Source of the DNA: Roseihalotalea indica
GTDB lineage: Bacteria; Bacteroidota; Bacteroidia; Cytophagales; Cyclobacteriaceae
NCBI RefSeq assembly: GCF_022458895.1
Contig: NZ_JAINFL010000007.1
Span: 62,001 to 126,000 of the forward strand
Reading direction: 5' to 3'
DNA: 64,000 nt
Made by a program: the position numbers and the translations under genes. Positions 9,504 to 17,455 of this stretch are shown here, piece by piece. Numbering within the stretch: position 1 is the stretch's first letter; each line of letters opens with the position of its first letter. Below the pieces are notes generated by a model. That model did no database searches. It was not told where the DNA came from and saw only the letters and a list, made by a program, of their open reading frames with translations.

Positions 9504-11198
9504 ATGGCCGAAATAATAAAAATGCCCAAGATGAGCGACACTATGGAAGAAGGTGTCATTGCCTCTTGGCTGAAAAAGGTAGGCGACAAGGTAGAGTCAG
9601 GCGATATTATTGCCGAGGTGGAAACCGATAAAGCCACTATGGAGCTGGAATCTTACGAAGATGGTACCCTTTTGCACATTGGAGTACAGGAAAACGAGTC
9701 GGTTCCGGTAGATGGTGTGATTGCCATTATTGGCGAAGAAGGTGAAAATATCGATGATCTCCTTAAAGATATAGAACAGGGCGGAGGCGCTTCTTCAGAA
9801 GAAAGCTCTGATGAAGAAGCTTCAGACGATACCCCGGAAGATGCTGAAGAAGAAAGCAATGAGGCCGTAGATGCATCTGATGTGAACGCTACGGTAGTTA
9901 CAATGCCCAAGATGAGCGACACTATGGAAGAAGGTGTCATTGCCTCTTGGCTGAAAAAGGTAGGCGACAAGGTAGAGTCAGGCGATATTATTGCCGAGGT
10001 GGAAACCGATAAAGCCACCATGGAGCTGGAATCTTACGAAGATGGCACCCTGCTTTATATTGGCGTAGATGAAGGCGGTTCTGTTCCCATTGACGGCGTA
10101 ATCGCAGTTATCGGTGAAGAAGGGGCTGATTACGAAAAGCTTCTGAAAGCTCAGAAATCAAAAAGCAACGGAAAATCAGAGGATAAAGGCAAGAAAGAAA
10201 AGCCAAAATCTGCTGAGTCTAAGGCTTCTAATAATGGCGCTGAAGAAAAAATAGCACCGGAAATTACCCCAAGTCGATCCGAAGGGAGCGAAAGCACTAC
10301 CCGTAACGGTCGGGTGAAGGCATCACCACTGGCTAAAAAGATGGCTGAGGATAAAGGGTACGATATTGCCCAGATACCCGGCAGCGGTGAGAATGGCCGT
10401 ATTGTAAAGCGCGATGTGGAACAATTTAAGCCTCAGGCCGAGCCAGCCGCCAAACCTGAGAAGAAAGAATCTGCTTCTGCGCCTCAAACAGTAGAACTGC
10501 CTAAAGTGGTAGGCGAGGAAAGCTACGATGAAATCCGCGTATCGCAAATGCGCAAAACCATCGGCAAGCGCTTATCCGAAAGTAAATTTACGGCGCCGCA
10601 TTTTTACCTGACCATGGAAATCAACATGGATAAGGCGATGGAGGCCCGAAAGAGCATGAATGAAATTTCACCGGTAAAAATCTCGTTTAACGATATCGTG
10701 CTGAAGGCGGTAGCCGCTTCATTACGTCAGCATCCTGATGTAAACGTATCATGGCTGGGTGATAAGATCCGCAAAAACCACCATATCCATATCGGAGTAG
10801 CGGTGGCTGTAGAAGAGGGATTATTAGTACCGGTCGTGCGTTTTGCCGACAACAAGTCGCTGTCGCACATTGCTGCTGAGGTGAAAGAACTAGCCGGTAA
10901 AGCGAAGAACAAACAATTGCAGCCTAAAGATTGGGAAGGAAGCACCTTTACCATTTCTAACCTGGGTATGTTTGGTATTGAAGAGTTTACTGCCATCATC
11001 AATCCACCTGATGCCTGTATCCTGGCTGTAGGTGGTATTAAGCAAACAGCTATCGTGAAAGATGGGCAACTGGTGCCGGGCAACGTCATGAAAGTAACGA
11101 TGTCTTGCGATCACCGGGCGGTAGATGGAGCGATAGGTGCGGCATTCCTGCAAACGCTAAAATCTTATCTGGAAGACCCTATCCGGATTATGATCTAA
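9504..11198 (+). CDS. pdhC: Pyruvate dehydrogenase E2, dihydrolipoamide acetyltransferase
   Basis: A 564-residue E2 component. It has two lipoyl domains (residues about 3-80 and 130-207) with DKATMELES lysine motifs, acidic and Lys/Ser-rich linkers, and an E1/E3-binding domain (KASPLAKKMAEDKGYDI). The C-terminal acetyltransferase core ends with the catalytic motif SCDHRAVDGAIGA (HxxxDG). It forms the core of the complex converting pyruvate to acetyl-CoA. The two lipoyl domains are nearly identical at DNA level: 9522-9670 matches 9903-10051 with two differences. Genes for E1 and E3 are not in the window. A terminator follows at 11225. Confidence 0.95.
   Translation: MAEIIKMPKMSDTMEEGVIASWLKKVGDKVESGDIIAEVETDKATMELESYEDGTLLHIGVQENESVPVDGVIAIIGEEGENIDDLLKDIEQGGGASSEESSDEEASDDTPEDAEEESNEAVDASDVNATVVTMPKMSDTMEEGVIASWLKKVGDKVESGDIIAEVETDKATMELESYEDGTLLYIGVDEGGSVPIDGVIAVIGEEGADYEKLLKAQKSKSNGKSEDKGKKEKPKSAESKASNNGAEEKIAPEITPSRSEGSESTTRNGRVKASPLAKKMAEDKGYDIAQIPGSGENGRIVKRDVEQFKPQAEPAAKPEKKESASAPQTVELPKVVGEESYDEIRVSQMRKTIGKRLSESKFTAPHFYLTMEINMDKAMEARKSMNEISPVKISFNDIVLKAVAASLRQHPDVNVSWLGDKIRKNHHIHIGVAVAVEEGLLVPVVRFADNKSLSHIAAEVKELAGKAKNKQLQPKDWEGSTFTISNLGMFGIEEFTAIINPPDACILAVGGIKQTAIVKDGQLVPGNVMKVTMSCDHRAVDGAIGAAFLQTLKSYLEDPIRIMI
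9522..10051 (+). repeat. Near-identical direct repeat encoding the two lipoyl domains of E2
   Basis: Copy 1 (9522-9670) and copy 2 (9903-10051) are 381 bp apart. They are identical for 116 nt, differ at 9638/10019 (T/C), match again for 26 nt, and differ at 9665/10046 (T/C). Both changes are synonymous. Beyond 10051 the copies diverge strongly. Confidence 0.93.
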
Positions 11199-11224
11199 AA
11201 CATTTCAGCGATTTATACGTCCTC

Positions 11225-11254
11225 AAGGCTAAGCAATATGTTTAGCCTTTTTTA
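11225..11254 (+). terminator. Rho-independent terminator after pdhC
   Basis: AAGGCTAA (11225-11232) pairs with TTAGCCTT (11242-11249) around a 9-nt loop, and is followed by a T-run. It sits 26 nt after the pdhC stop and before hslV. Confidence 0.85.
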
Positions 11255-11278
11255 TTGAACTCACTAAGTTAATATATC

Positions 11279-11830
11279 ATGCAAACTCCTATAAAATCAA
11301 CAACTGTAGTAGCGATTAAACACGGAAACCAAATATCCATTGGTGCCGATGGACAAGCCACGATGGGCAATACCGTAGCCAAAAGCAATGTAAAAAAAAT
11401 CCGACGTCTGCAAGATGGTAAAATTCTGACTGGCTTCGCAGGTTCTACCGCCGATGCTTTTACGCTCATTGAAAAATTTGACGAGAAGCTTAGTGCCTAC
11501 GGGGGAAATATGAAGCGAGCGGCTATTGAACTGGCCAAAGACTGGCGTACCGATCGCTATCTTCGTAAACTGGAAGCGATGATGATCGTCGCGGATGCTT
11601 CGGAAATCCTCATCATTTCGGGTACGGGTGATGTACTTGAGCCGGATAATGGTATTGCCACCATTGGTTCCGGTAGCATGTACGCCCAGGCAGCCGGAAT
11701 CGCCCTGAAGAAGCACGCCAGCAATCTGTCAGCGGAAGAGATGGTCAAAGAGAGTCTGCACATTGCCGCTGACATCTGCATTTATACCAACCATAACATC
11801 ATCGTAGAGACAATAGAGGCTGCTTCTTGA
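11279..11830 (+). CDS. hslV: ATP-dependent protease proteolytic subunit HslV
   Basis: A 183-residue N-terminal-nucleophile hydrolase of the proteasome beta type. A short propeptide is followed by the catalytic threonine start TTVVAIKHGNQ (Thr8). The family motifs GADGQATMG, KIRRLQDGKILTGFAGSTADA and GTGDVLEPDNGIATIGSGS are present. HslV forms a double hexamer that degrades unfolded proteins delivered by the HslU ATPase. hslU is not adjacent, so the ClpYQ pair is split in this genome. It converges with the M23 peptidase gene, with only 4 nt between the stops. Confidence 0.95.
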   Translation: MQTPIKSTTVVAIKHGNQISIGADGQATMGNTVAKSNVKKIRRLQDGKILTGFAGSTADAFTLIEKFDEKLSAYGGNMKRAAIELAKDWRTDRYLRKLEAMMIVADASEILIISGTGDVLEPDNGIATIGSGSMYAQAAGIALKKHASNLSAEEMVKESLHIAADICIYTNHNIIVETIEAAS

Positions 11831-11834
11831 TAAA

Positions 11835-13160
11835 TTAGGCAGCTTCTTGCATCCAAAGCCGCTCACCTTCCAGAGTTTCTACATACCAATACGATTGGTA
11901 ACTGGCCAGTACCTTTACTTCTTCCCCGGCCCAGAGTTGGGGAATCAATTGTGCCGGGTTTAGGGTTACGTAAGGCTGATAATCTTCCGTAATGACCAAC
12001 GTAGAAAGCGGCGCATCCATTTCCTGAAGTAAGCTGTGATGTACAAAGCCATTCTTCCCATCGGGTAGCTGGATACGATACCACTTCCCGGTAGCTCCGG
12101 ATATGTGCACCGGGGTGTATTGAGGCACTGTCTGGAGAATAGCAGCGTCAGTAGTGGGAGCCTGTCGGATATTGGCTAAAGCCGTTTGTATCCGGGCCTC
12201 CGTGCCAATCAGGCTGCTATCGACAGCCAGTGCAGCCTCGTCTAATGGGTTGGTAATCACAAAAGGGTAGGGGTCAACTGCGCCCCGGCCAAAGGAATAA
12301 ATGCCAAAGTGGAGGTGGGGTGGAGTAGTGCGGGCATTACCGGTATTCCCTACAAAACCAATGGTGTCTCCCCGGCTAATGCGCTGCCCGGGCTTTACAA
12401 TCTGGCTATCCAGATGGGCATAATACTGGTTAAACTTCTTCTTCAGGCTGGATAGCCAAACCACCTTCCCGCCCAGGCGATTCTGCATAGAAGGAGAAAC
12501 CATGCCATCATACGCTGCTACTACGGGCGTTCCCCGGGGAGCAAAAATATCAATACCCTTATGGCTACGGGCACCACCATCCCGGTCGGCACCAAAGAAA
12601 CTTCCTACTGCCAGGCGGTCTCGGCCCGCTACCGGAAAGCCCAGCGTGGCTCTTGATTCTATTCGAAGATCGTAGCCACTACTGACTAACAATTCCGGCT
12701 GTAATCGTAACAAATGCACTCCGCTTTCTTCAACTTCGTAAGCCAGTGCTCGCAGCGTATCAGAAGAAGCTACTGGGTCCAGTTTATCACCGTCTACAGC
12801 AAATACATCCAGAAAGAATTTTACCGAATCTGAAAGGTTACTAAGTAAAGTAATAGAAATGGACTGGCCTTGTTGCACTTTATAGCGAAGCGATACGGCG
12901 GTGGGCTTTCCATCAGAAAAATACCCTTTCTCAGCATGGGGCAGGTCCACATACAGAGAATCATTCAGGCTGTTTTCCCCAGCTTCCAGCCAGCTTTTTC
13001 CTAGTACGGTGTGCTGCAAAGAAGCTTTGTTTAGTGATGATACATATTGTTCGTAGGGGCTTTTCGAGGTTAATAAATGGTCCAGAGAAACCTTGCCGCT
13101 GCATCCTCCTACCATCAGAATGGCCAGAATGATGAGCGTGCTAAATATGATTTTTTGCAT
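11835..13160 (-). CDS. M23 family metallopeptidase lipoprotein with C-terminal SH3 domain
   Basis: I place the start at the ATG at 13160, which yields a lipoprotein signal (MQKIIFSTLIILAILMVGGC). A longer frame to 13262 adds an unlikely extension. The 441-residue product has a LytM/M23 domain with the zinc motif SHKGIDIF (around 199-206) and HLHFG (282-286), for cleaving peptidoglycan cross-bridges. It ends with a bacterial SH3 domain (IRQAPTTDAAIL to GFVHHSLLQ). It probably acts in the periplasm, anchored to a membrane, in cell wall turnover. All M23 zinc ligands appear present, so it may be an active enzyme rather than an EnvC-like activator. Confidence 0.88.
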   Translation of the reverse strand: MQKIIFSTLIILAILMVGGCSGKVSLDHLLTSKSPYEQYVSSLNKASLQHTVLGKSWLEAGENSLNDSLYVDLPHAEKGYFSDGKPTAVSLRYKVQQGQSISITLLSNLSDSVKFFLDVFAVDGDKLDPVASSDTLRALAYEVEESGVHLLRLQPELLVSSGYDLRIESRATLGFPVAGRDRLAVGSFFGADRDGGARSHKGIDIFAPRGTPVVAAYDGMVSPSMQNRLGGKVVWLSSLKKKFNQYYAHLDSQIVKPGQRISRGDTIGFVGNTGNARTTPPHLHFGIYSFGRGAVDPYPFVITNPLDEAALAVDSSLIGTEARIQTALANIRQAPTTDAAILQTVPQYTPVHISGATGKWYRIQLPDGKNGFVHHSLLQEMDAPLSTLVITEDYQPYVTLNPAQLIPQLWAGEEVKVLASYQSYWYVETLEGERLWMQEAA

Positions 13161-13554
13161 GATGCGTTCGTTGTGTGTGTCTCGTTCCCACAACAAAATA
13201 AGCACTAGCAATATTCCATACCCCCTCGCAAATAGTATGGTTTTCTTAAGAATATGTTTCAAGCGCAGAAATCGGGTGTTTCATTGAAGAATACTAATGC
13301 GGAGGCGGTCGGTAGGAGACAGGAGGCCGTAAGCGAGTCATGAATCTGCATTTTACGCTTATGGCTTCCTGCCAACCGCCTCCCGCCTCCTGTTTCCCGC
13401 CAACAATCCATCAATCAACAAAAGGCTTATGGGAATTTCACTTTCTGATACACATTATTAGGTTTAGATAATCATTAATAGCCGCTTGGTGAACGCAAAA
13501 GGTAAAGAAAATGTCAACATACCAGAGCAGTGCAAATGGCTCGTTGTATATAGA
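13161..13554. other. Intergenic gap holding a GC-rich palindromic element
   Basis: No protein-coding gene is supported here. The central part is a GC-rich palindromic element (see 13301-13390). The rest is AT-rich leader for the two divergent genes, the M23 peptidase and the NUDIX hydrolase. Confidence 0.55.
13301..13400. repeat. GC-rich palindromic intergenic repeat, copy 1
   Basis: The left arm at 13301-13335 (starting GGAGGCGGTCGGTAGGA and ending GGCCGTAAGCG) pairs imperfectly with the right arm at 13356-13383 (CGCTTATGGCTTCCTGCC then AACCGCCTCC). The complement of 13371-13383, GGAGGCGGTTGGC, recurs exactly at 59393-59405. The tail CCCGCCTCCTG resembles the element at 61850-61975. Confidence 0.7.
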
Positions 13555-14187
13555 ATGAACTACACTGAGGAATTAATTACGGCTTTAAAAGCACAATTGC
13601 AGCATCCGTTGCCGGGTTGGGATGCCCAGCAGCGTATGGCTACGGAAACTCACCGGTCGGCCCGGTTAAGACCACCCGCTTCGGCCCGGCAGGCAGGGGT
13701 TCTCATACTATTGTACCCTGGCAATCAACAGAAGCTCTATTTTCCATTAATCCAGCGGCCTACTTATGATGGAGCGCATAGCGGGCAGATTGCTTTTCCG
13801 GGCGGCAAAGTAGAAGCGCAGGATCAGGACATTATTGATACTGCCTTAAGGGAGACACAGGAAGAAATAGGAGTGACCGTTACCCGTTCTCAGGTGCTGG
13901 GCTGTTTAACTGATTTGTATATTCCGGTGAGCCGGATTATTGTCAGTCCCGTAGTAGCCTACACCGATAAGGTGCCCCTGTACGAACCTGATCCTTTTGA
14001 GGTAGCAGCCACCCTGGATGTTTCGGCTTATGATTTTTTGCAATTGCAAAACCAGTCGGTGCAAACCATTACGGTGCGCGGATTTACTCTCGATGCACCC
14101 AGTTATATGATTCATAACCAGGTGATCTGGGGTGCCACTGCCATGATTCTGGCCGAATTTTTTGCGGTCTTGCAGGAAATATCCTAA
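13555..14187 (+). CDS. NUDIX hydrolase, CoA pyrophosphatase-like
   Basis: A 210-residue protein, starting at the ATG at 13555 (MNYTEELITALKAQL). A TTG 23 codons upstream gives an unconvincing extension. It has the NUDIX box GGKVEAQDQDI then ALRETQEEIG, preceded by GAHSGQIAFPGG. That arrangement is characteristic of the CoA-diphosphohydrolase subgroup (NudL/YeaB, UPF0035-like). The likely reaction is CoA to phosphopantetheine plus 3',5'-ADP. It is followed by a strong terminator. Substrate specificity is inferred from the motif only. Confidence 0.82.
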   Translation: MNYTEELITALKAQLQHPLPGWDAQQRMATETHRSARLRPPASARQAGVLILLYPGNQQKLYFPLIQRPTYDGAHSGQIAFPGGKVEAQDQDIIDTALRETQEEIGVTVTRSQVLGCLTDLYIPVSRIIVSPVVAYTDKVPLYEPDPFEVAATLDVSAYDFLQLQNQSVQTITVRGFTLDAPSYMIHNQVIWGATAMILAEFFAVLQEIS

Positions 14188-14220
14188 TCAATTTTCCCAG
14201 AAAGTAGTTAACCAATCGAG

Positions 14221-14246
14221 CGCACCCTTAGTGGTGCGGTCTTTTT
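14221..14246 (+). terminator. Rho-independent terminator after the NUDIX gene
   Basis: CGCACC (14221-14226) pairs with GGTGCG (14233-14238) around a 6-nt loop, with a T-run at 14242-14246. It lies about 33 nt after the NUDIX stop. Confidence 0.83.
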
Positions 14247-14288
14247 GTCGATAATTACGCGCCACCTAATTTTTTAACCGAACCGACT

Positions 14289-16928
14289 GTGGAATACTAC
14301 CAAGCATCACTGGACGAGATCTACCAGGAACTGGAAACCTCTGAACAAGGCATCAGTAAAGATAAGGCCAAACAACGGCTGGAAGAAGATGGGCCGAATG
14401 AGTTACAGACTGAAACCAAGATCAATAAGCTCAAGCTTCTCATCAATCAGTTCAAATCCTTCATTATTTACATCATGCTGTTTGCGCTGGTGCTCTCACT
14501 GGTGCTGGGCGAATATGCCGATGCTATTGTGATTGCTGGTATTCTGATTGCCAACGCCATTATCGGATATTACCAGGAACTTAGTGCTCAACAATCGCTG
14601 GAAGCTTTGAAACAGATGGGGGTAGTAAAAGCCAAGGTGCTACGCGATGGTGATACCAAAGAAGTAGATTCTAAAGACCTGGTGCGCGGTGATGTAATCA
14701 GTCTGGAACCAGGCGATAAAGTGCCCGCCGATGCCCGCCTGATCAATGCTACTGATTTGAAAGTAGAAGAATCGGCCCTGACTGGTGAAAGTGTGGCGGT
14801 AGAAAAACATGCGGAAGATCTGGACGAAGAAGCTCAGATTGGCGATCAGAAAAATATGCTGTTTTCGTCTACGAATATCCAGAACGGAACTGCCAAAGCG
14901 GTGGTTGTTAAGACGGGGATGGATACTGAAATTGGCAAAATCACTGAAATGGTGAAAACCGCCGAACAGCAACTTACCCCCTTACAGCAGCGTCTGGATA
15001 AATTCGGGAAGCAGTTAGGTATTGCTGTCATCATCATATGCGTCATCGTGCTCGGAGTTATTGGGTTTAAAGAATATTCAGCCAATGGGTTTTCCTGGGA
15101 GATGGTATTAGACGCGCTATTGGTGGCTGTGGCTTTAGCCGTAGCTGCTGTTCCCTCGGGCCTGCCTGCCGTTGTTACAGTCTCTTTAAGTGTAGGAGTA
15201 AAAAAGTTACTGGAGCGAAAAGCACTGGTGCGCAAACTGGCTTCCGTAGAAACATTAGGCTCTTGCGACGTAATCTGTACCGACAAAACCGGAACACTCA
15301 CGCAAAACCAGATGACCGTAAAAAAAGCCTGGACCCTGGAAAGCGTGGCTGAAGTAGAAGGTTCAGGCTACGAAGCCGAAGGCGAAGTGAAGGATGAAGT
15401 AAATCCGTTGCTATTTGAAATCGGGAGGGCATGCAACAATGCCTCTTTGTCGAAGGAAGAAGATGAATGGAAAGTAGCCGGTGACCCTACCGAAGCCGCT
15501 CTCATTGTCTCTGCGGGTAAAGCAAAAATTGAAGATGACCTGGAGCGTCTGGACGAAATTCCTTTTAACTCGGACCGCAAGCGCATGAGCGTAAAGGTGA
15601 AAAAAGAAGGAAAAGAATATATATACACCAAGGGAGCGCCTGACCAGATACTAGATGTGTGCTCTCAGATCTTACGGGGAAATGAAGCGGTTGAGTTTAC
15701 CGATGAGCTGAGAAAAGAAGTTTCGGATCAGATTAATGAATTTTCAGAAGAGGCGCTCCGGGTGCTAGCCTTTGCTTATAAAGAACTGAATGGCTCCGGT
15801 AAGTTTGATGAAGATGGGCTTACCTTCGTAGGGCTACAGGCCATGATTGACCCGCCTCGTCCGGATGTGGTAGATTCTATTACCGAAACCCATAACGCGG
15901 GCATCCGGGTCATTATGATTACCGGCGACTATAAAGAAACTGCGAAAGCTATTGGGAAAGATGTCGGCATTGAAGGCGAAGTGCTGACTGGTAAGGATGT
16001 GGAAGGAATGTCGGATGAAGAGCTGGCCTGGCATCTGGATAAAGATACTAACGTGTTTGCCCGGGTAGTGCCGGAGCACAAGCAGCGAATAATCAAAGCA
16101 CTACAGGAAAAAGGACATGTGGTAGCAATGACCGGCGATGGCGTGAATGACGCTCCCGCTTTGAAGAAAGCTGACATTGGAGTCGCTGTTGGCTCGGGCA
16201 CCGATGTAGCCAAAGAGGCCTCAGACTTTGTGCTGTTAGACGATTCCTTTACCAACATCGTTCATGCCATCGAAGAAGGACGGGGTATTTATGATAACAT
16301 TCAGAAAGCCATTATGCACCTGCTCTCGGGCAATCTTTCCGAGGTGCTGATTATCTTTATTGCCACCCTGTTAGGTTGGAACCTCCCTCTGACTGCCATC
16401 ATGCTACTGTGGATTAACCTGGTATCCGATGGAGCGCCTGCTTTGGCGCTGGCCGTTGATCCTTACGGCAACGATATTATGAAACGCAAACCCAAACGGG
16501 GAGATACCGGTATCCTTCCCCGTGTCGAACTTATCCTGACCTGTATTCTGGGAGTGTGTGCTACTGCTGCTGCTTTAGCCTTATATTATTGGGTAGGGGG
16601 CACCGAGGGCGATAATCATACATTGGCTCAAACGACTGTTTTTAGCTTTCTGGTGCTCTCAGAGTTTGTGTTGCTAATGGCCGTTCGCAGCTTTTTTAAC
16701 ATTCCGTTATTTACCAACAAGTGGGTCTGGATTGCTATGGTCGCTAGTTTGGCTCTGCAACTATTGCTGATCTACATTCCGGCTATTCGGGATATTTTTG
16801 AATTGGAAACATTAGAGCTACAACAATGGGCCGGTATAGGAGTCGCCATTGCTGCACTAATCGTCCTGAGCTTTTCTGCCCAGGCAATTATGAAGCGGAA
16901 ATACCGGCAACAACCGGCAGAAGGTTAG
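14289..16928 (+). CDS. Ca2+-type P-type ATPase (P2A/PMCA-like cation pump)
   Basis: An 879-residue P-type ATPase starting with GTG at 14289 (no nearby ATG fits the cation-ATPase N-terminal domain). It has the actuator TGES, phosphorylation motif DKTGTLT (Asp332) and hinge GDGVNDAP. M5 (NLSEVLIIF) and M6 (NLVSDGAPA) keep the Asn/Glu and Asn/Asp ligands of SERCA-type pumps. In M4 the usual PEGLP reads PSGLP, with Ser290 in place of the ion-binding Glu. It probably exports Ca2+ or another cation across the inner membrane. The Ser substitution makes ion choice or stoichiometry uncertain. It is monocistronic. Confidence 0.9.
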   Translation: MEYYQASLDEIYQELETSEQGISKDKAKQRLEEDGPNELQTETKINKLKLLINQFKSFIIYIMLFALVLSLVLGEYADAIVIAGILIANAIIGYYQELSAQQSLEALKQMGVVKAKVLRDGDTKEVDSKDLVRGDVISLEPGDKVPADARLINATDLKVEESALTGESVAVEKHAEDLDEEAQIGDQKNMLFSSTNIQNGTAKAVVVKTGMDTEIGKITEMVKTAEQQLTPLQQRLDKFGKQLGIAVIIICVIVLGVIGFKEYSANGFSWEMVLDALLVAVALAVAAVPSGLPAVVTVSLSVGVKKLLERKALVRKLASVETLGSCDVICTDKTGTLTQNQMTVKKAWTLESVAEVEGSGYEAEGEVKDEVNPLLFEIGRACNNASLSKEEDEWKVAGDPTEAALIVSAGKAKIEDDLERLDEIPFNSDRKRMSVKVKKEGKEYIYTKGAPDQILDVCSQILRGNEAVEFTDELRKEVSDQINEFSEEALRVLAFAYKELNGSGKFDEDGLTFVGLQAMIDPPRPDVVDSITETHNAGIRVIMITGDYKETAKAIGKDVGIEGEVLTGKDVEGMSDEELAWHLDKDTNVFARVVPEHKQRIIKALQEKGHVVAMTGDGVNDAPALKKADIGVAVGSGTDVAKEASDFVLLDDSFTNIVHAIEEGRGIYDNIQKAIMHLLSGNLSEVLIIFIATLLGWNLPLTAIMLLWINLVSDGAPALALAVDPYGNDIMKRKPKRGDTGILPRVELILTCILGVCATAAALALYYWVGGTEGDNHTLAQTTVFSFLVLSEFVLLMAVRSFFNIPLFTNKWVWIAMVASLALQLLLIYIPAIRDIFELETLELQQWAGIGVAIAALIVLSFSAQAIMKRKYRQQPAEG

Positions 16929-16945
16929 GCCTAGCTAATAAGAAG

Positions 16946-17209
16946 TTAGTCTATAAACTGAAGTTGTACGGTGGAGGCGTAGGCATCTACAATAGAGCGA
17001 TTTTGCGTGATGCGCACTTCACCGATATAATGATAATCACTGTTATACCAGATCTCGTAGTAGAAGCTACCTTGGTGGTATAAGTTAATCCTGAATTTTC
17101 GTTTGCCCTGGTTCTCGAACCGGGTGGCAACGAAGGTACAGTGATTAAGAATATAACGACATTTTCTTTCTAGTGATAATTGTTCGAAGCGATGATTCTG
17201 ATCTTTCAT
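16946..17209 (-). CDS. Small conserved-looking hypothetical protein, 87 aa
   Basis: An 87-residue soluble protein rich in aromatic residues (FYYEIWYNSDYHYIGEV). It contains LERKCRYILNHCTFVATRF near the start. It resembles the many 70-90 residue proteins of unknown function in Cytophagales whose core reads like ALYHLxGFYVEVWYN. I recall that style but no name. It converges with the P-type ATPase, with 17 nt between the stops. No domain or function can be given. Coding status rests on a clean frame, a plausible start and protein-like composition. Confidence 0.65.
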   Translation of the reverse strand: MKDQNHRFEQLSLERKCRYILNHCTFVATRFENQGKRKFRINLYHQGSFYYEIWYNSDYHYIGEVRITQNRSIVDAYASTVQLQFID

Positions 17210-17383
17210 GGTCTACCCAGTTTCCGGTTCAAAAATAACAAGTTTAGGTAGGCAGACAAAACTCTTCTGCTTTAAGCACGATCGGTGCTAATTTCGAAAC
17301 AAAAATTACTGGAAAATTAGCAAAAATGAAAAGCCATGAGGGGAAAATGTCGTATGTATAGCAAAAAAATAATACTTAAAAGG

Positions 17384-17441
17384 ATGTAGCCCCTGGAGAG
17401 CGTCTTTGCTTTTGCAACAATCTCTCCGTGGGCTACTACAT
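17384..17441 (-). terminator. Long imperfect hairpin after the M56/BlaR1-like gene
   Basis: ATGTAGCCC..GGAGAG (17384-17400) pairs with CTCTCC..GGGCTACTACAT (17422-17441). On the minus strand it lies 14 nt past the stop at 17456. Further downstream is a T-rich stretch from the A-run at 17363-17369. It may be a terminator or a stabilising 3' hairpin. Confidence 0.5.
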
Positions 17442-17455
17442 GTAAGGTGTTTTGG

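Noticed and set aside
9653..10021. 122-codon antisense frame over pdhC
   Set aside because: It is a shadow created by the repeated acidic codons of the lipoyl domains.
13290..13420. CRISPR or attachment site
   Set aside because: There is only one palindromic unit, with no regular spacers and no integrase nearby.
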